A DNA stretch of 64,000 nt from SLRI01 sp964576715 (GCA_964576715.1 CAZNWE010000002.1:1-64000), one strand, 5' to 3'; counted from the stretch's first letter, positions 44,492 through 54,094 are shown. Program-made: numbers and translations. The notes: generated by a model not told the origin, from the sequence alone.

Positions 44492-45646
44492 ATGACCGAG
44501 CATCGATCGAAGAGCCTGTTGACCGGCCTCACCCGTCGGCGGGTGCTGACCACCACGGCCGCTGCCGGCGTCGGCCTCGCGGCACCAGCCATCATCAGCC
44601 GCAAAGCCTTGTCGTCGTCCGGCGAGCTCAACCTCTACACCTGGTCCGACTACGTCTACCCGGAGATGATCGAATCCTTCGAGGGTGCCACCGGGATCAA
44701 GCTCAACCTCTCGACCTACGGCTCCAACGACGAGGTCCTGAACCGGCTGCGCGCCGCCGGGGGCGAGGGCTTCGACGTGGTCATGCCGTCGATCACCTAC
44801 ACCCCGTCCTGGGTCGAGCAGGAGCTCCTGCAGCCCCTCGACGAGAGCAGGATCAACGTCGACAAGGTGATCCCCTCGATGTGGGCGAGCTCGGCCGAGC
44901 TCGGCGGCGTGCAGGGCGGCCAGCGCTACACCTCGCCCTTCAACTGGGGTACCGAGGGTCTGGCGATCGACTCCGAGGCGGTAAAGCCGGTCTATGGCGA
45001 GCTCGGCTACGGCTCGCTCTGGACCCCCGAGATGGTCGGCAAGGTCACCGTCCGGGCGCACTCGAGCCTGCTCGGCATCGGCCTCTACCTCGATTCGATC
45101 GGCGAGGTGCCGTCCGAGCGGATGCGCATCACCTACACCGACGAGGCGGCGATGCGCGAGGTCTACGAGAAGCTCCTGGCCTTCGCCACCGAGCACAAGG
45201 ACCGGGTCATCCAGTTCTGGTCGAACGCCCAGGAGACCGAGGCCGCCTTCCTGCAGAATGGTGCCGTGCTCGGCCAGACCTGGGACGGCCCGGCGATGCG
45301 CATGCAGAACGACAGCGGCGGCCGCTACACCTATCTGGCGCCGAAGGAAGGGGCGCTCACCTGGATGGACTCGATGGGTATACCCGTCGGGGCGGAGAAC
45401 ATCGAGCAGGCCTATGCCTGGCTCAACTGGTACTACACGCCCGAGCATGCGGCGATTCATGTCCGGCTCTCCGGCTACAATTCCTGCACCGAAGGTGCGG
45501 CCGAGCTCGCCGGCGAGGAGTATGCGGCGAACTTCGCCCGCGCCTATCCGGACAACGCCATCGAGAACCTCTGGTGGTACCCGCCGGAGCCGACCTGGTT
45601 CGTCGCCGCCCGCAACGAGTTCCGCGACCGCTTCCTCTCGGCTTGA
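44492..45646 (+). CDS. Polyamine-type ABC transporter solute-binding protein (PotD-like), Tat-exported
   Basis: A 384-residue protein from ATG 44492; ATGs at 44477 and 44483 are in frame but have weaker spacing to a purine tract. The N-terminal SLLTGLTRRRVLTTTAAAGV is a twin-arginine signal. Mature features are LNLYTWSDYVYPEMIESFEG, FDVVMPSITYTPSW, and PFNWGTEGLAI, similar to PotD/PotF. It heads the four-gene unit. Spermidine or putrescine is the family ligand, but the exact one cannot be read off. Confidence 0.85.
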   Translation: MTEHRSKSLLTGLTRRRVLTTTAAAGVGLAAPAIISRKALSSSGELNLYTWSDYVYPEMIESFEGATGIKLNLSTYGSNDEVLNRLRAAGGEGFDVVMPSITYTPSWVEQELLQPLDESRINVDKVIPSMWASSAELGGVQGGQRYTSPFNWGTEGLAIDSEAVKPVYGELGYGSLWTPEMVGKVTVRAHSSLLGIGLYLDSIGEVPSERMRITYTDEAAMREVYEKLLAFATEHKDRVIQFWSNAQETEAAFLQNGAVLGQTWDGPAMRMQNDSGGRYTYLAPKEGALTWMDSMGIPVGAENIEQAYAWLNWYYTPEHAAIHVRLSGYNSCTEGAAELAGEEYAANFARAYPDNAIENLWWYPPEPTWFVAARNEFRDRFLSA

Positions 45647-45656
45647 GGACGATCGT

Positions 45657-45684
45657 GCCGGCCGACGCCTCGCCGTCGGCCGGC
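45657..45684 (+). terminator. 11-bp hairpin after the PotD-like gene
   Basis: GCCGGCCGACG (45657-45667) pairs perfectly with CGTCGGCCGGC (45674-45684) around a 6-base loop. It starts 10 bases after the stop and 25 bases before the potA-like ATG. No T tract follows, so it is more likely an mRNA-stabilising structure that separates the binding-protein message from the ATPase message than a terminator. Confidence 0.5.
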
Positions 45685-45708
45685 CGGCAGCGTCGGGAGC
45701 CCTAGGCG

Positions 45709-46803
45709 ATGCTGGCGGGCAAGAGCGTCACCCTCGAGCGGGTGAGCATGGCGTTCGATGACTTCTACGCCGTGCGCGACGCCGATCTCGAGATCGAGGC
45801 CGGCGAGTTCTTCTCCTTCCTCGGTCCCTCGGGCTGCGGCAAGACGACGATCCTCAGACTGATCTCGGGCTTCAACGAGCCCACGGCCGGGGTCGTCCGG
45901 ATCGGCGGCGAGGACATGGCCGGCATCGGCCCGAATCGCCGACCGACCGCTCTCATCTTCCAAAACCTCGCTCTCTTCCCCTTGATGAAGGTGTGGGAGA
46001 ACGTCGCCTTCGGGCTCGAGGCCCGGGGCATCGCCAGGACGGAGCGGCGGCGCAAGGCCGATGAGCTGCTCCAGCTGGTGGCCTTGGAAGGCCAGGCCGA
46101 GAAGCTGGTCTCGCAGCTCTCGGGCGGCCAACGCCAGCGCGTCGCCATCGCCCGCGCCCTTGCCGTGGAGCCGGCCGTGCTCCTGCTCGACGAGCCGCTC
46201 TCCGCCCTCGACCTCAAGCTCCGCCAGCGGATGCGCGCCGAGTTGCGCGCCATCCAGAAGCAGACCGGCGTCACCTTCATCTACATCACCCACGACCAGG
46301 GCGAAGCACTGACCATGTCCGACCGGATCGCGGTGATGAGCCAGGGGCGGATCGAGCAGGTCGGCACCGCCGATGCGATCTATCGCGACCCGGCCTCGGC
46401 CTTCGTCGCCACCTTCGTCGGCGAGAGCAACGTCCTGCCGGGGCGGGTCACCGAGGCCACCGACGGCGAGGCGATGGTCGAGACGGCGCACGGCCGCTTC
46501 GTCGGGCGCAACCCGCACGGCCTCGCCCAGGGCGATGCCGCCGAGCTTCTGGTCCGGCCCGAGCGCTGCCGGCTCGCCGGCCCCGCCAATGTCGACAACC
46601 GCCTCGCCGGGCGAATGGAGCGGCTCGATTTCGAGGGCTCGTTCGTCATCCTGGTGCTCACCCTCGCCGACGGCACCGAGGTCACCGCCCAGCTCGCCAA
46701 TGACGGCAGCCTGCCCGCCGTCGAGCCCGGCGCCGAGGTGACCATCGGCTTTCACCCGGACGCCGCCCTCCTCCTGCCGCCCCGAGCCGCCGCCGATGGC
46801 TGA
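45709..46803 (+). CDS. Polyamine-type ABC transporter ATPase (PotA-like)
   Basis: A 364-residue ATPase. Walker A is GPSGCGKTT, the Q-loop ALIFQNLALFP, the signature [15 protein letters not shown], Walker B LLLDEPLSALDLKL and the H-loop YITHDQGEA. A C-terminal TOBE-type domain (about residues 265-360) is typical of PotA. GGGAG lies about nine bases upstream of the ATG. Its end overlaps the next gene by eight bases. Confidence 0.9.
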   Translation: MLAGKSVTLERVSMAFDDFYAVRDADLEIEAGEFFSFLGPSGCGKTTILRLISGFNEPTAGVVRIGGEDMAGIGPNRRPTALIFQNLALFPLMKVWENVAFGLEARGIARTERRRKADELLQLVALEGQAEKLVSQLSGGQRQRVAIARALAVEPAVLLLDEPLSALDLKLRQRMRAELRAIQKQTGVTFIYITHDQGEALTMSDRIAVMSQGRIEQVGTADAIYRDPASAFVATFVGESNVLPGRVTEATDGEAMVETAHGRFVGRNPHGLAQGDAAELLVRPERCRLAGPANVDNRLAGRMERLDFEGSFVILVLTLADGTEVTAQLANDGSLPAVEPGAEVTIGFHPDAALLLPPRAAADG

Positions 46804-47689
46804 GCTGTTCCGCCGGCTGGGCCCCATGGCCGGGGCTCTGGTGCTGGCGACGGTCCTGCTCTGGGTATTGCTGCTGGTCGTCCTGCCGCAACTCTTCATG
46901 ATCGACATGTCGTTTCGGCCGCGGCTGCCGCCGTCCAAGCTCGGCGGCCCGGAGGACGTCTGGACCATCAGCAACTACGCCACGCTGTTCGCCACCGACC
47001 TGCACCGCGGGATCTTTTTCCGCACGATTTTCTCGGCGGCACTGGTGACGGTCCTGGCCCTCGTCGTCTGCTACCCGATCGCCTACTATCTGGCGCAGGT
47101 GGCGCGCGGCCCGACCGCGGCGCTGCTGGTCCTTGGCCTCGTCATCCCGTTCTGGGTCAACGAGATCCTCCGCACCTTCTCGTGGTTCCTGATCCTCTCC
47201 CGCAACGGTCTCTTGAACCAGGTGTTGATGGGCCTCGGCATCACGTCGGAGCCGATGAACCTCGGCGGCGTCGGGGCGGTGATGATCGGGATGGTCTACG
47301 CCTATATCCTCTTCATGGTCTTCCCGCTCTACAACGCGATCGAGAGCCTGGACAAGAACCAGATCGAGGCCGGCCGCGACCTCGGTGCTTCCTGGCCGCG
47401 CATCCATGCGCGGATCGTCATCCCGCACGCCAAGCCCGGCATCGCGGTGGGGTGCATCATGACCTTCATGCTGGCCGCCGGCACCGTCGCCGTCCCGCAG
47501 CTGCTGCAGGCCCTGCCCGGCGGCACCAATGCGCGCTGGTTCACGCAAGTGATCTACAGCCTGTTCTTCGACGGCGGCGACTGGAACGCCGGTGCTGCCT
47601 ATGCCTTCGCCCTTTTGGTTTCCTGCGTGATCTTCATCTTCGTGATGATGCGGGTGTTCAAGGTCGGCATCGCGGACGTCGCCAAATGA
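46796..47689 (+). CDS. Polyamine-type ABC transporter permease (PotB-like)
   Basis: A 297-residue permease starting eight bases before the ATPase stop. The EAA-type loop is EAGRDLGASWPRIHARIVIP. PFWVNEILRTFSWFLILSRNGLLN is typical of the PotB/PotH type. About six membrane helices are visible. It ends over the next start (ATGA), so all three downstream genes are tightly coupled. Confidence 0.9.
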   Translation: MAELFRRLGPMAGALVLATVLLWVLLLVVLPQLFMIDMSFRPRLPPSKLGGPEDVWTISNYATLFATDLHRGIFFRTIFSAALVTVLALVVCYPIAYYLAQVARGPTAALLVLGLVIPFWVNEILRTFSWFLILSRNGLLNQVLMGLGITSEPMNLGGVGAVMIGMVYAYILFMVFPLYNAIESLDKNQIEAGRDLGASWPRIHARIVIPHAKPGIAVGCIMTFMLAAGTVAVPQLLQALPGGTNARWFTQVIYSLFFDGGDWNAGAAYAFALLVSCVIFIFVMMRVFKVGIADVAK

Positions 47690-48525
47690 GCTCGAGCCGC
47701 CTCCTGGCCCTGTTCGTTTACGCCTATCTCGCGCTCTTCTTCGCCTACCTGTTCCTGCCGCTCGTCTTCATGGTGGCCGCCGCCTTCAACGACAGCCGGT
47801 TTCCGACCATGCTGCCCTGGCAGAGCTTCACCTGGCAGTGGTTCTGGGGCTTCGATGACCGGGGCACGGCCGTGGGCCTTTTCCAGGACGCGCGCATGGG
47901 CCAGGCGATCTGGAACTCGGTCCTGATCGGCATCGGCGTGATCATCGTCTCGATCCCGGTCGGTCTCGCCGGGGCGCTGTTCCTGCAGACCATCAAGACC
48001 CGGGCCAAGTCCTTCCTCTACGGCGTGATGGTCTCGCCGATCCTCACCCCCGGCGTCATTCTCGGCATCTCGACCCTGGTCTTCTGGCGCTACACCTTCG
48101 GTGTCGGCGGCGGCCTCGTGCTCGCCGTGATCGCGCAGAGCACCTTCATCGCCGCCTACTGCATGCTCCTGTTCATGGCCAGGCTCGAGCGCTTCGACCG
48201 AACGCAGGAGGAGGCCGCCCTCGACTTGGGTGCCAGCCACACCCTGATGCTGCGCCGGGTTCTCCTGCCCTTTCTGAGCCCGGCCATCCTCTCCGGCGCC
48301 ATGCTCGCCTTCCTCCAGTCGTTCGAGAACTACAACACGACGCTGTTCGTCATCGGCATCCAGGACACGCTGACCATCAACATCGCGTCACGCGTTCGCC
48401 TCGGCCTGACGCCGGCGGTCAACGCCATCGGCGTCATCATGATCGCCCTCACCATCATCGGGGCGGTGGGCTACGAGATCCTCAGGCGCCGCGAGGCGCG
48501 CCGGCAGGCGGCGCTCGCCGGCTGA
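47686..48525 (+). CDS. Polyamine-type ABC transporter permease (PotC-like)
   Basis: A 279-residue permease overlapping the first permease by four bases. Features include FLPLVFMVAAAFNDSRF, EAALDLGASHTLMLRRVLLP (ATPase-contact loop) and FLQSFENYNTTLFVIG, all usual for PotC/PotI. Six membrane helices are visible. It ends the unit 228 bp before the next binding-protein gene, where a GntR-type operator lies. Confidence 0.9.
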   Translation: MSSSRLLALFVYAYLALFFAYLFLPLVFMVAAAFNDSRFPTMLPWQSFTWQWFWGFDDRGTAVGLFQDARMGQAIWNSVLIGIGVIIVSIPVGLAGALFLQTIKTRAKSFLYGVMVSPILTPGVILGISTLVFWRYTFGVGGGLVLAVIAQSTFIAAYCMLLFMARLERFDRTQEEAALDLGASHTLMLRRVLLPFLSPAILSGAMLAFLQSFENYNTTLFVIGIQDTLTINIASRVRLGLTPAVNAIGVIMIALTIIGAVGYEILRRREARRQAALAG

Positions 48526-48580
48526 ACCCCTCCCCGAGGCACCGTCGACACTGCCCAGAAAATCAGCAGGTCGCCTCAAT

Positions 48581-48602
48581 TTGCATACGATTTTGTATGC
48601 AA
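48581..48602. promoter_or_regulatory. Tandem TTG-N4-CAA operator, site 1 (GntR/FCD type)
   Basis: Two decamers, TTGCATACGA (48581-48590) and TTGTATGCAA (48593-48602), start 12 bases apart. The right decamer fits TTG-N4-CAA perfectly and the left has one mismatch. Together they also form an 8-bp inverted repeat, TTGCATAC with GTATGCAA. The site is 150 bp before the dipeptide-type binding-protein gene at 48753. The same two-decamer layout occurs at 58843 and 60050. Confidence 0.65.
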
Positions 48603-48752
48603 TTTGGTTGACGGTCCCGATGCCAGCGCCACCAGACGCGTCGAGTGAATTGAATTCCAAGCCTTTTTTGGCGCTGGCACGACAGCTGCTTGAATTTCAG
48701 CGAGCCAGCGAATCGTTTGTTCCGCTGCGTGCGGATTGCCCTGGAGATTGCC

Positions 48753-50375
48753 ATGAAGCGCCGTGATTTTCTCGAGACCGCGTCGACCACAGCACTCGCC
48801 GCCGCTGCCGGCGTTGCGGCACCGGCCGTCTGGTCGCCGGCGAAGGCGCAGTCGCGCGCCGAGACCATCCTGATCGTCACCGAGAGCGGCCCCAACAGCT
48901 TCGACATCCACGCCGTCGGCACCAACCGCCCGGGCTACGAGGTCAGCTGGAACTGCTACGACCGGCTGATGAGCCACGGGACCAAGACGCTGGAAAACGG
49001 CGTGGAATCCTACGACCGCGACAGCTTCAAGCCCGAGCTCGCCGAGGAATGGGATCTCACCGCCGATTCGGTGACCTTCAAGCTCCGGCGGGACGCCACC
49101 TTCCACGACGGCACGACGGTCACCGCCAGCGATGTCAAGTGGTCGTTCGATCGCGCTGTCACCGTCGGCGGCTTCCCGACCTTCCAGATGAAGGCCGGCA
49201 GCCTCGAAACCCCGGAGCAGTTCGTCGTCGTCGACGACCACACCTTCCGCGTCGATTTCATCCGCCCCGACCGGCTGACCATGGCCGACCTCGCGGTCAT
49301 CGTGCCCGGCATCTACAATGCCGAGCTGGTCAAGGCGAACGCCACCGCGGACGATCCCTGGGGGCTCGAGTACACCAAGACGAACACCGCCGGCGGCGGC
49401 GCCTACAAGGTCGCCCGCTGGCAGCCGGGCCAGGAGGTGGTCTACGAGCGCTTCGACGACTGGAAGTCGGGGCCGCTGCCGCACGCGCGTCGGGTCATCT
49501 GGCGGATGGTGCCGTCCGCCGGCAACCGCCGGGCACTGATCGAGCGGGGCGACGCCGACATCTCCTTCGACCTGCCGAACAAGGACTTCGCCGAGCTCGC
49601 CGCCGGCGAGCAGGTCAAGACGGCCTCCACACCGATCGGCAACGGTATCCAATATATCGGCATGAACGTGACGCAGCCGCCGTTCGACGATGTCCGGGTG
49701 CGCCAGGCCGTGGCCTATGCCATCCCGTATCAGAAAATCATCGATGCGGTGATGTTCGGCCTCGCCCGGCCGCTGCATGGCGGCTCGAACACCGCATCCG
49801 AGGCGGTCTGGCCGCACCAGCACGGCTACGACACCGACCTCGAGCAGGCCAAGGCGCTGCTCGCGGAGGCCGGCTACGCCGACGGCTTCTCGACCACGCT
49901 TTCCTTCGATCTTGGCTTCGCCGCCGTCAACGAGCCGCTTTCCATCCTCGTCCAGGAAAGCCTCAAGGAGATCGGCATCACCGTCGAGATCAACAAGATT
50001 CCCGGCGCCAACTGGCGCGCCGAACTGTTGAAGAAGGAGCTGCCGCTCATCTCCAACTTCTTCTCGGGCTGGCTCGACTACCCGGAATATTTCTTCTTCT
50101 GGTGCTATCACGGGCAAAACGCCGTGTTCAATACGATGAGCTACCAGAACCCGGCGATGGACGAGCTGATCACCGCCTCGAGGCTCGCCGCCGCCGAGGG
50201 CCGGATGGAGGACTACGAGGCCGACGTGAAGGGCTTCATCGACATCGCCTTCGCCGACGTGCCCAGAATCCCGCTCTTCCAGCCCTACCTCAACGTCGCG
50301 ATGCAGCCCAACATCGACGGTTATCGCTACTGGTTCCACCGCCAGCTCGACTATCGCAGCCTGGTCAAGTCCTGA
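48753..50375 (+). CDS. Dipeptide-type solute-binding protein (family 5), Tat-exported
   Basis: A 540-residue binding protein with TGGAGA six bases or so before ATG. The signal starts KRRDFLETASTTALAAAAGV, a twin-arginine motif. Family-5 features include GPNSFDIHAVGTNRPGYEVS, VTFKLRRDATFHDGTTV, GGGAYKVARWQPGQE and DVRVRQAVAYAIPYQKI. It heads a system with two permeases and one fused double ATPase. A GntR-type operator upstream ties it to the biuret/allophanate genes, so its ligand may be a ureide or urea oligomer rather than a peptide. That is inference. Confidence 0.88.
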   Translation: MKRRDFLETASTTALAAAAGVAAPAVWSPAKAQSRAETILIVTESGPNSFDIHAVGTNRPGYEVSWNCYDRLMSHGTKTLENGVESYDRDSFKPELAEEWDLTADSVTFKLRRDATFHDGTTVTASDVKWSFDRAVTVGGFPTFQMKAGSLETPEQFVVVDDHTFRVDFIRPDRLTMADLAVIVPGIYNAELVKANATADDPWGLEYTKTNTAGGGAYKVARWQPGQEVVYERFDDWKSGPLPHARRVIWRMVPSAGNRRALIERGDADISFDLPNKDFAELAAGEQVKTASTPIGNGIQYIGMNVTQPPFDDVRVRQAVAYAIPYQKIIDAVMFGLARPLHGGSNTASEAVWPHQHGYDTDLEQAKALLAEAGYADGFSTTLSFDLGFAAVNEPLSILVQESLKEIGITVEINKIPGANWRAELLKKELPLISNFFSGWLDYPEYFFFWCYHGQNAVFNTMSYQNPAMDELITASRLAAAEGRMEDYEADVKGFIDIAFADVPRIPLFQPYLNVAMQPNIDGYRYWFHRQLDYRSLVKS

Positions 50376-50443
50376 GCCGGGCAGCCGGCCGCAAGTAGGC
50401 CGACGGCCGATCGGCCCCATGGAAAACAAGCGGGAGGGTCCCG

Positions 50444-51454
50444 ATGCATCAGGTGATCAAGCGGCTCGGCACGGCCTTGCCCAGTCTGATCGGTGTGGTC
50501 ATCGTCACCTTCATCCTGACGCGGGCGCTTCCGGGCGATCCCGCCGCCTATTTCGCCGGGCCAGCCGCCACCGCCGAGGCGGTCGAGGAGGTCAGGCGGC
50601 AACTCGGCCTCGACCGGCCGCTGTTCGTCCAGTTCTTCCATTATCTGGGTGACCTGGTCCGCGGCGATCTCGGCACCTCCTTGACCACCGGCCAGCCGGT
50701 CCTGGCCGAGATCGCCACCCGGCTGCCGGCCTCGGCCGAGCTGACCCTCGTTGGCCTCCTCTTATCGATCCTGGTCGCCGTGCCCTTGGGAGTGATGGCG
50801 GCGACCCGGCCCGGCTCCTGGATCGACCATTTTTGCCGGATGGTGACGACGGCCGGCGTCTCGCTGCCGGTCTTCTTCACCGGGCTGCTCCTCGTCTACG
50901 TCTTCTACTACCTTCTCGGCTGGGCGCCCGCCCCCCTGGGTCGGCTCGATATCTTCGCCTACCCACCGCCGCACGTCACCGGCTTCTACCTGATCGACAG
51001 CCTGATCGCGGGCGATCTCGAGGCGCTGCGTGCGACCGCCGCCCAGCTCGCTTTGCCGGCCCTGACCCTGGGCATCTTTTCGCTGGCGCCCATCGCCCGG
51101 ATGACCCGGGCCTCGATGTTGGCGGTGCTCGCCTCCGACTTCGTCCGCACCGCCAAGGCGAGTGGGCTCAGCCGCCGGCGGGTGATCATCACTTATGCGT
51201 TCAGGAATGCCATGCTGCCCGTCGTCACCACGCTCGGCATGGTCTTCTCGTTCCTCCTCGGGGCCAACGTCCTGGTCGAGAAGGTCTTCGCCTGGCCCGG
51301 CATCGGCTCTTATGCGGTCGAGGCGCTGATCGCCGGCGACTACGCCCCGATCCAGGGCTTCGTGCTCACCATGGCGATCCTCTACGTGGCGCTGAACCTG
51401 CTGATCGACCTGCTCTACGGCGTCATCGATCCCCGCGTCCGGCTGGAGGGCTGA
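50444..51454 (+). CDS. Dipeptide-type ABC transporter permease (DppB-like)
   Basis: A 336-residue permease with the DppB-type start IGVVIVTFILTRALPGDPAAYFA. About six membrane helices are visible, with the ATPase-contact loop VRTAKASGLSRRRVIITYAFRN and GANVLVEKVFAWPGIGSYA. GGGAGG lies about seven bases before ATG 50444. It follows the binding-protein gene after 68 bp that contain a GGCCGATCGGCC palindrome (50405-50416). Confidence 0.9.
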   Translation: MHQVIKRLGTALPSLIGVVIVTFILTRALPGDPAAYFAGPAATAEAVEEVRRQLGLDRPLFVQFFHYLGDLVRGDLGTSLTTGQPVLAEIATRLPASAELTLVGLLLSILVAVPLGVMAATRPGSWIDHFCRMVTTAGVSLPVFFTGLLLVYVFYYLLGWAPAPLGRLDIFAYPPPHVTGFYLIDSLIAGDLEALRATAAQLALPALTLGIFSLAPIARMTRASMLAVLASDFVRTAKASGLSRRRVIITYAFRNAMLPVVTTLGMVFSFLLGANVLVEKVFAWPGIGSYAVEALIAGDYAPIQGFVLTMAILYVALNLLIDLLYGVIDPRVRLEG

Positions 51455-51458
51455 AGTC

Positions 51459-52379
51459 ATGTCGCAGATCACCGAGCCCGGCGCCCTCGAGCCGATCGAC
51501 GTCACCGCCGATACCGACATCGCCCGGCCGCCGTCGCCGTCGCTCCTGGCGCATGCCCGCTACGTCATCGCCGAGAACCCGGTCACTGGACTAGCCTTTG
51601 CACTCTTCGTCCTGATCGTCCTGGCGGCGCTCCTCGGGCCCTCGATCGTCCCCTACGATCCCTTGGCCAGCGACACCGATGCGGCCCTGCAGCCGCCGAG
51701 CGCCGCCCACTGGTTCGGCACGGACCAGCTCGGCCGCGACATCTTCAGCCGCGTGGTGGTCGCGACCCGGCTCGATCTCGGCATCGCCGTGGCGTCGGTC
51801 GCCCTCGTCTTCGTCCTGGGTGGCCTCGCCGGGGTGGCCGCCGGCTATTTCGGCGGCTGGACGGACCGGATCGTCGGGCGCATCGCCGACACCATCATGG
51901 CCTTTCCGCTGTTCGTGCTGGCCATGGGCATCGTCGCCGCCTTGGGCAACACGGTCACCAACATCGTCATCGCCACGGCGATCATCAACTTCCCGCTCTA
52001 CGCCCGGGTTGCCAGGGCCGAGGCCAATGTCCGGCGCGAGGCCGGCTTCGTCCAGGCGGCCCGGCTCTCCGGCAACGGCGAGGCCAGGATCGTCCTGGCG
52101 CACGTGCTCCCCAACATCATGCCGATCATGGTGGTGCAGATGTCGCTGACCATGGGCTACGCCATCCTCAACGCCGCCGGGCTCTCCTTCATCGGCCTCG
52201 GCGTCCGCCCGCCGCAGCCCGAATGGGGCATCATGGTGGCCGAGGGGGCCGCCTTCATCGTCTCGGGCGAGTGGTGGATCGCCCTCTTCCCGGGCCTGGC
52301 CCTGATGCTCGCCGTCTTCTGCTTCAACCTCCTCGGCGACGGCGTGCGCGACCTCGTCGACCCGCAAAGGCGCACCTGA
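51459..52379 (+). CDS. Dipeptide-type ABC transporter permease (DppC-like)
   Basis: A 306-residue permease starting four bases after the first permease. Features are HWFGTDQLGRDIFSRVVVAT near the N-terminus, the contact loop VQAARLSGNGEARIVLAHVLP, and SFIGLGVRPPQPEWGIMVAEG. About six membrane helices are seen. Its stop overlaps the ATPase start (TGATG). Confidence 0.9.
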   Translation: MSQITEPGALEPIDVTADTDIARPPSPSLLAHARYVIAENPVTGLAFALFVLIVLAALLGPSIVPYDPLASDTDAALQPPSAAHWFGTDQLGRDIFSRVVVATRLDLGIAVASVALVFVLGGLAGVAAGYFGGWTDRIVGRIADTIMAFPLFVLAMGIVAALGNTVTNIVIATAIINFPLYARVARAEANVRREAGFVQAARLSGNGEARIVLAHVLPNIMPIMVVQMSLTMGYAILNAAGLSFIGLGVRPPQPEWGIMVAEGAAFIVSGEWWIALFPGLALMLAVFCFNLLGDGVRDLVDPQRRT

Positions 52380-54076
52380 TGAGCAGCCCCGCCCTCCTCG
52401 ACATCAAGGGCCTCACAGTCGAGTTCATGACCCGGCGCGGCACCGTCACCGCCGTCGAGCGGATCGACCTCGAGGTGGCCAAGGGCGAGACCGTCGGCAT
52501 TGTCGGCGAATCCGGCTCCGGCAAGTCGGTCACCTCCTATGCCGTCATGCGCATTCTCGATCGCGCCGGGCGGATCGCCGAGGGCTCCATCGGCTTCGCC
52601 GGGCTCGATGTGGGCAAGGCGCCCGAGAGCGTGGTGCGCGAGCTGCGCGGCCGCGAGATGTCGATGATCTTCCAGAATCCGCGGGCCGCGCTGAACCCGA
52701 TCCGCAAGGTCGGCCACCAGCTCGAGGACGTGCTGATCGAGCACGCCCAGGCGTCGCCGCAGGAAGCCAAGGCGGCCGCCATCCGGGCGCTCGAGCAGGT
52801 CAAGATCGCGAACCCCACCGAGCGCTACCACGCCTACCCGTTCGAGCTTTCGGGGGGCATGTGCCAGCGGGTCGTCATCGCCATCGCACTCGCCTGCCAG
52901 CCGCAGCTCTTGATCGCCGACGAGCCGACGACCGGGCTCGACGTGACCACGCAAAAGGCGGTGATGGACCTCGTGGTCGAGCTCACGCGCGAGCGCGGGA
53001 TGTCCTCGATCCTGATCACCCACGATCTCGGCCTCGCGGCTGCCTATTGCGACCGGGTCGTCGTCATGCAGCAGGGCAAGGTGGTCGAGACCGCGGCGTC
53101 CGACGCGATCTTCAAAGCACCGGGGCACGGCTACACCAAGAAGCTGATGCGCGCGACGCCGCGGCCGGGGGTGAGCCTGCGCGATCTCCTGCCGGAAGGT
53201 GCCGCTTTGCCGAAGGCGGCGACCGCACCCGGCCACCGCTCGACCGAGCCACTCCTGGTCGTCGAGAACCTGGTCAAGGAATACCCGCGGCAGGGTGTGG
53301 CGGGCAAGCTCCGGCATCTGTTCACCAACAAGCTCGACCCCGAGGACGAAAAGCCCTTCCGCGCCGTCGACGGCATCTCGTTCACCGTCGGCCGCGGCGA
53401 GACCGTGGGGCTGGTTGGCGAGAGCGGCTGCGGCAAGTCGACGACCTCGATGATGATCACCCGGCTGTTGGACCCGACATCGGGCACCATCCGCTTCGCC
53501 GACGAGGACATCGGCGCGATCCCGGCGAAACGCTTCGCCCGGCTCGCGCAGCGCCGGCGCATCCAGATGGTCTTCCAGGACCCGACCGACAGCCTGAACC
53601 CGCGGTTCTCCGCCTCCCGGGCCATCGCCGACCCGATCCTGCAGCTCGGCGACAAGCTGCGCAACGGTGCGCTCGAGGCGCGCGTGGAAGAGCTGGCGCG
53701 ACTCGTCGGTCTGCCGGTCGGCCTGCTCGACCGCTTCCCGCACCAGCTCTCGGGCGGCCAGAAAGCCAGGGTCGGCATCGCCCGCGCCATCGCCCTCGAC
53801 CCCGACCTCGTCATCCTCGACGAGCCCACCGCCGCCCTCGACGTCTCGGTCCAGGCGGTCGTTCTCAACCTGCTCGACGACCTCAAGGAGCGGCTCGGCA
53901 TGAGCTATCTCTTCGTCAGCCACGACCTCAACGTGGTCCGCCTGCTCTGCGACCGGGTCATCGTCATGCGCCAGGGCCGCATCGTCGAGGCGGGCGATAC
54001 CGAGGCGGTGCTCGCCGCCCCCGAGGCCGCCTACACGGCTGAGCTCCTCGACGCCATCCCGCACCCGCCGGTCTGA
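52379..54076 (+). CDS. Fused double ATPase (DppD-DppF-like)
   Basis: A 565-residue protein with two complete ATP-binding domains in one frame. The first (about 1-265) has Walker A GESGSGKSV, signature LSGGMCQRVVIAIAL and Walker B LLIADEPTTGLD. The second (about 300-565) has GESGCGKST, LSGGQKARVGIARAI and LVILDEPTAALD. The linker is rich in Pro and Ala. Such fusions fix the two ATPases at a 1:1 ratio and are common among family-5 systems. It overlaps the permease gene by the TGATG motif. Confidence 0.9.
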   Translation: MSSPALLDIKGLTVEFMTRRGTVTAVERIDLEVAKGETVGIVGESGSGKSVTSYAVMRILDRAGRIAEGSIGFAGLDVGKAPESVVRELRGREMSMIFQNPRAALNPIRKVGHQLEDVLIEHAQASPQEAKAAAIRALEQVKIANPTERYHAYPFELSGGMCQRVVIAIALACQPQLLIADEPTTGLDVTTQKAVMDLVVELTRERGMSSILITHDLGLAAAYCDRVVVMQQGKVVETAASDAIFKAPGHGYTKKLMRATPRPGVSLRDLLPEGAALPKAATAPGHRSTEPLLVVENLVKEYPRQGVAGKLRHLFTNKLDPEDEKPFRAVDGISFTVGRGETVGLVGESGCGKSTTSMMITRLLDPTSGTIRFADEDIGAIPAKRFARLAQRRRIQMVFQDPTDSLNPRFSASRAIADPILQLGDKLRNGALEARVEELARLVGLPVGLLDRFPHQLSGGQKARVGIARAIALDPDLVILDEPTAALDVSVQAVVLNLLDDLKERLGMSYLFVSHDLNVVRLLCDRVIVMRQGRIVEAGDTEAVLAAPEAAYTAELLDAIPHPPV

Positions 54077-54094
54077 GACCGGAAGAATCGCGGC

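Noticed and set aside
41059..44631. Leftward open frame of 1190 residues over the hydrolase, cls and remnant
   Set aside because: It is a shadow of GC-rich coding DNA: rich in Arg, Gly, Ala and His, no family motif, and fully opposite to well-supported genes.
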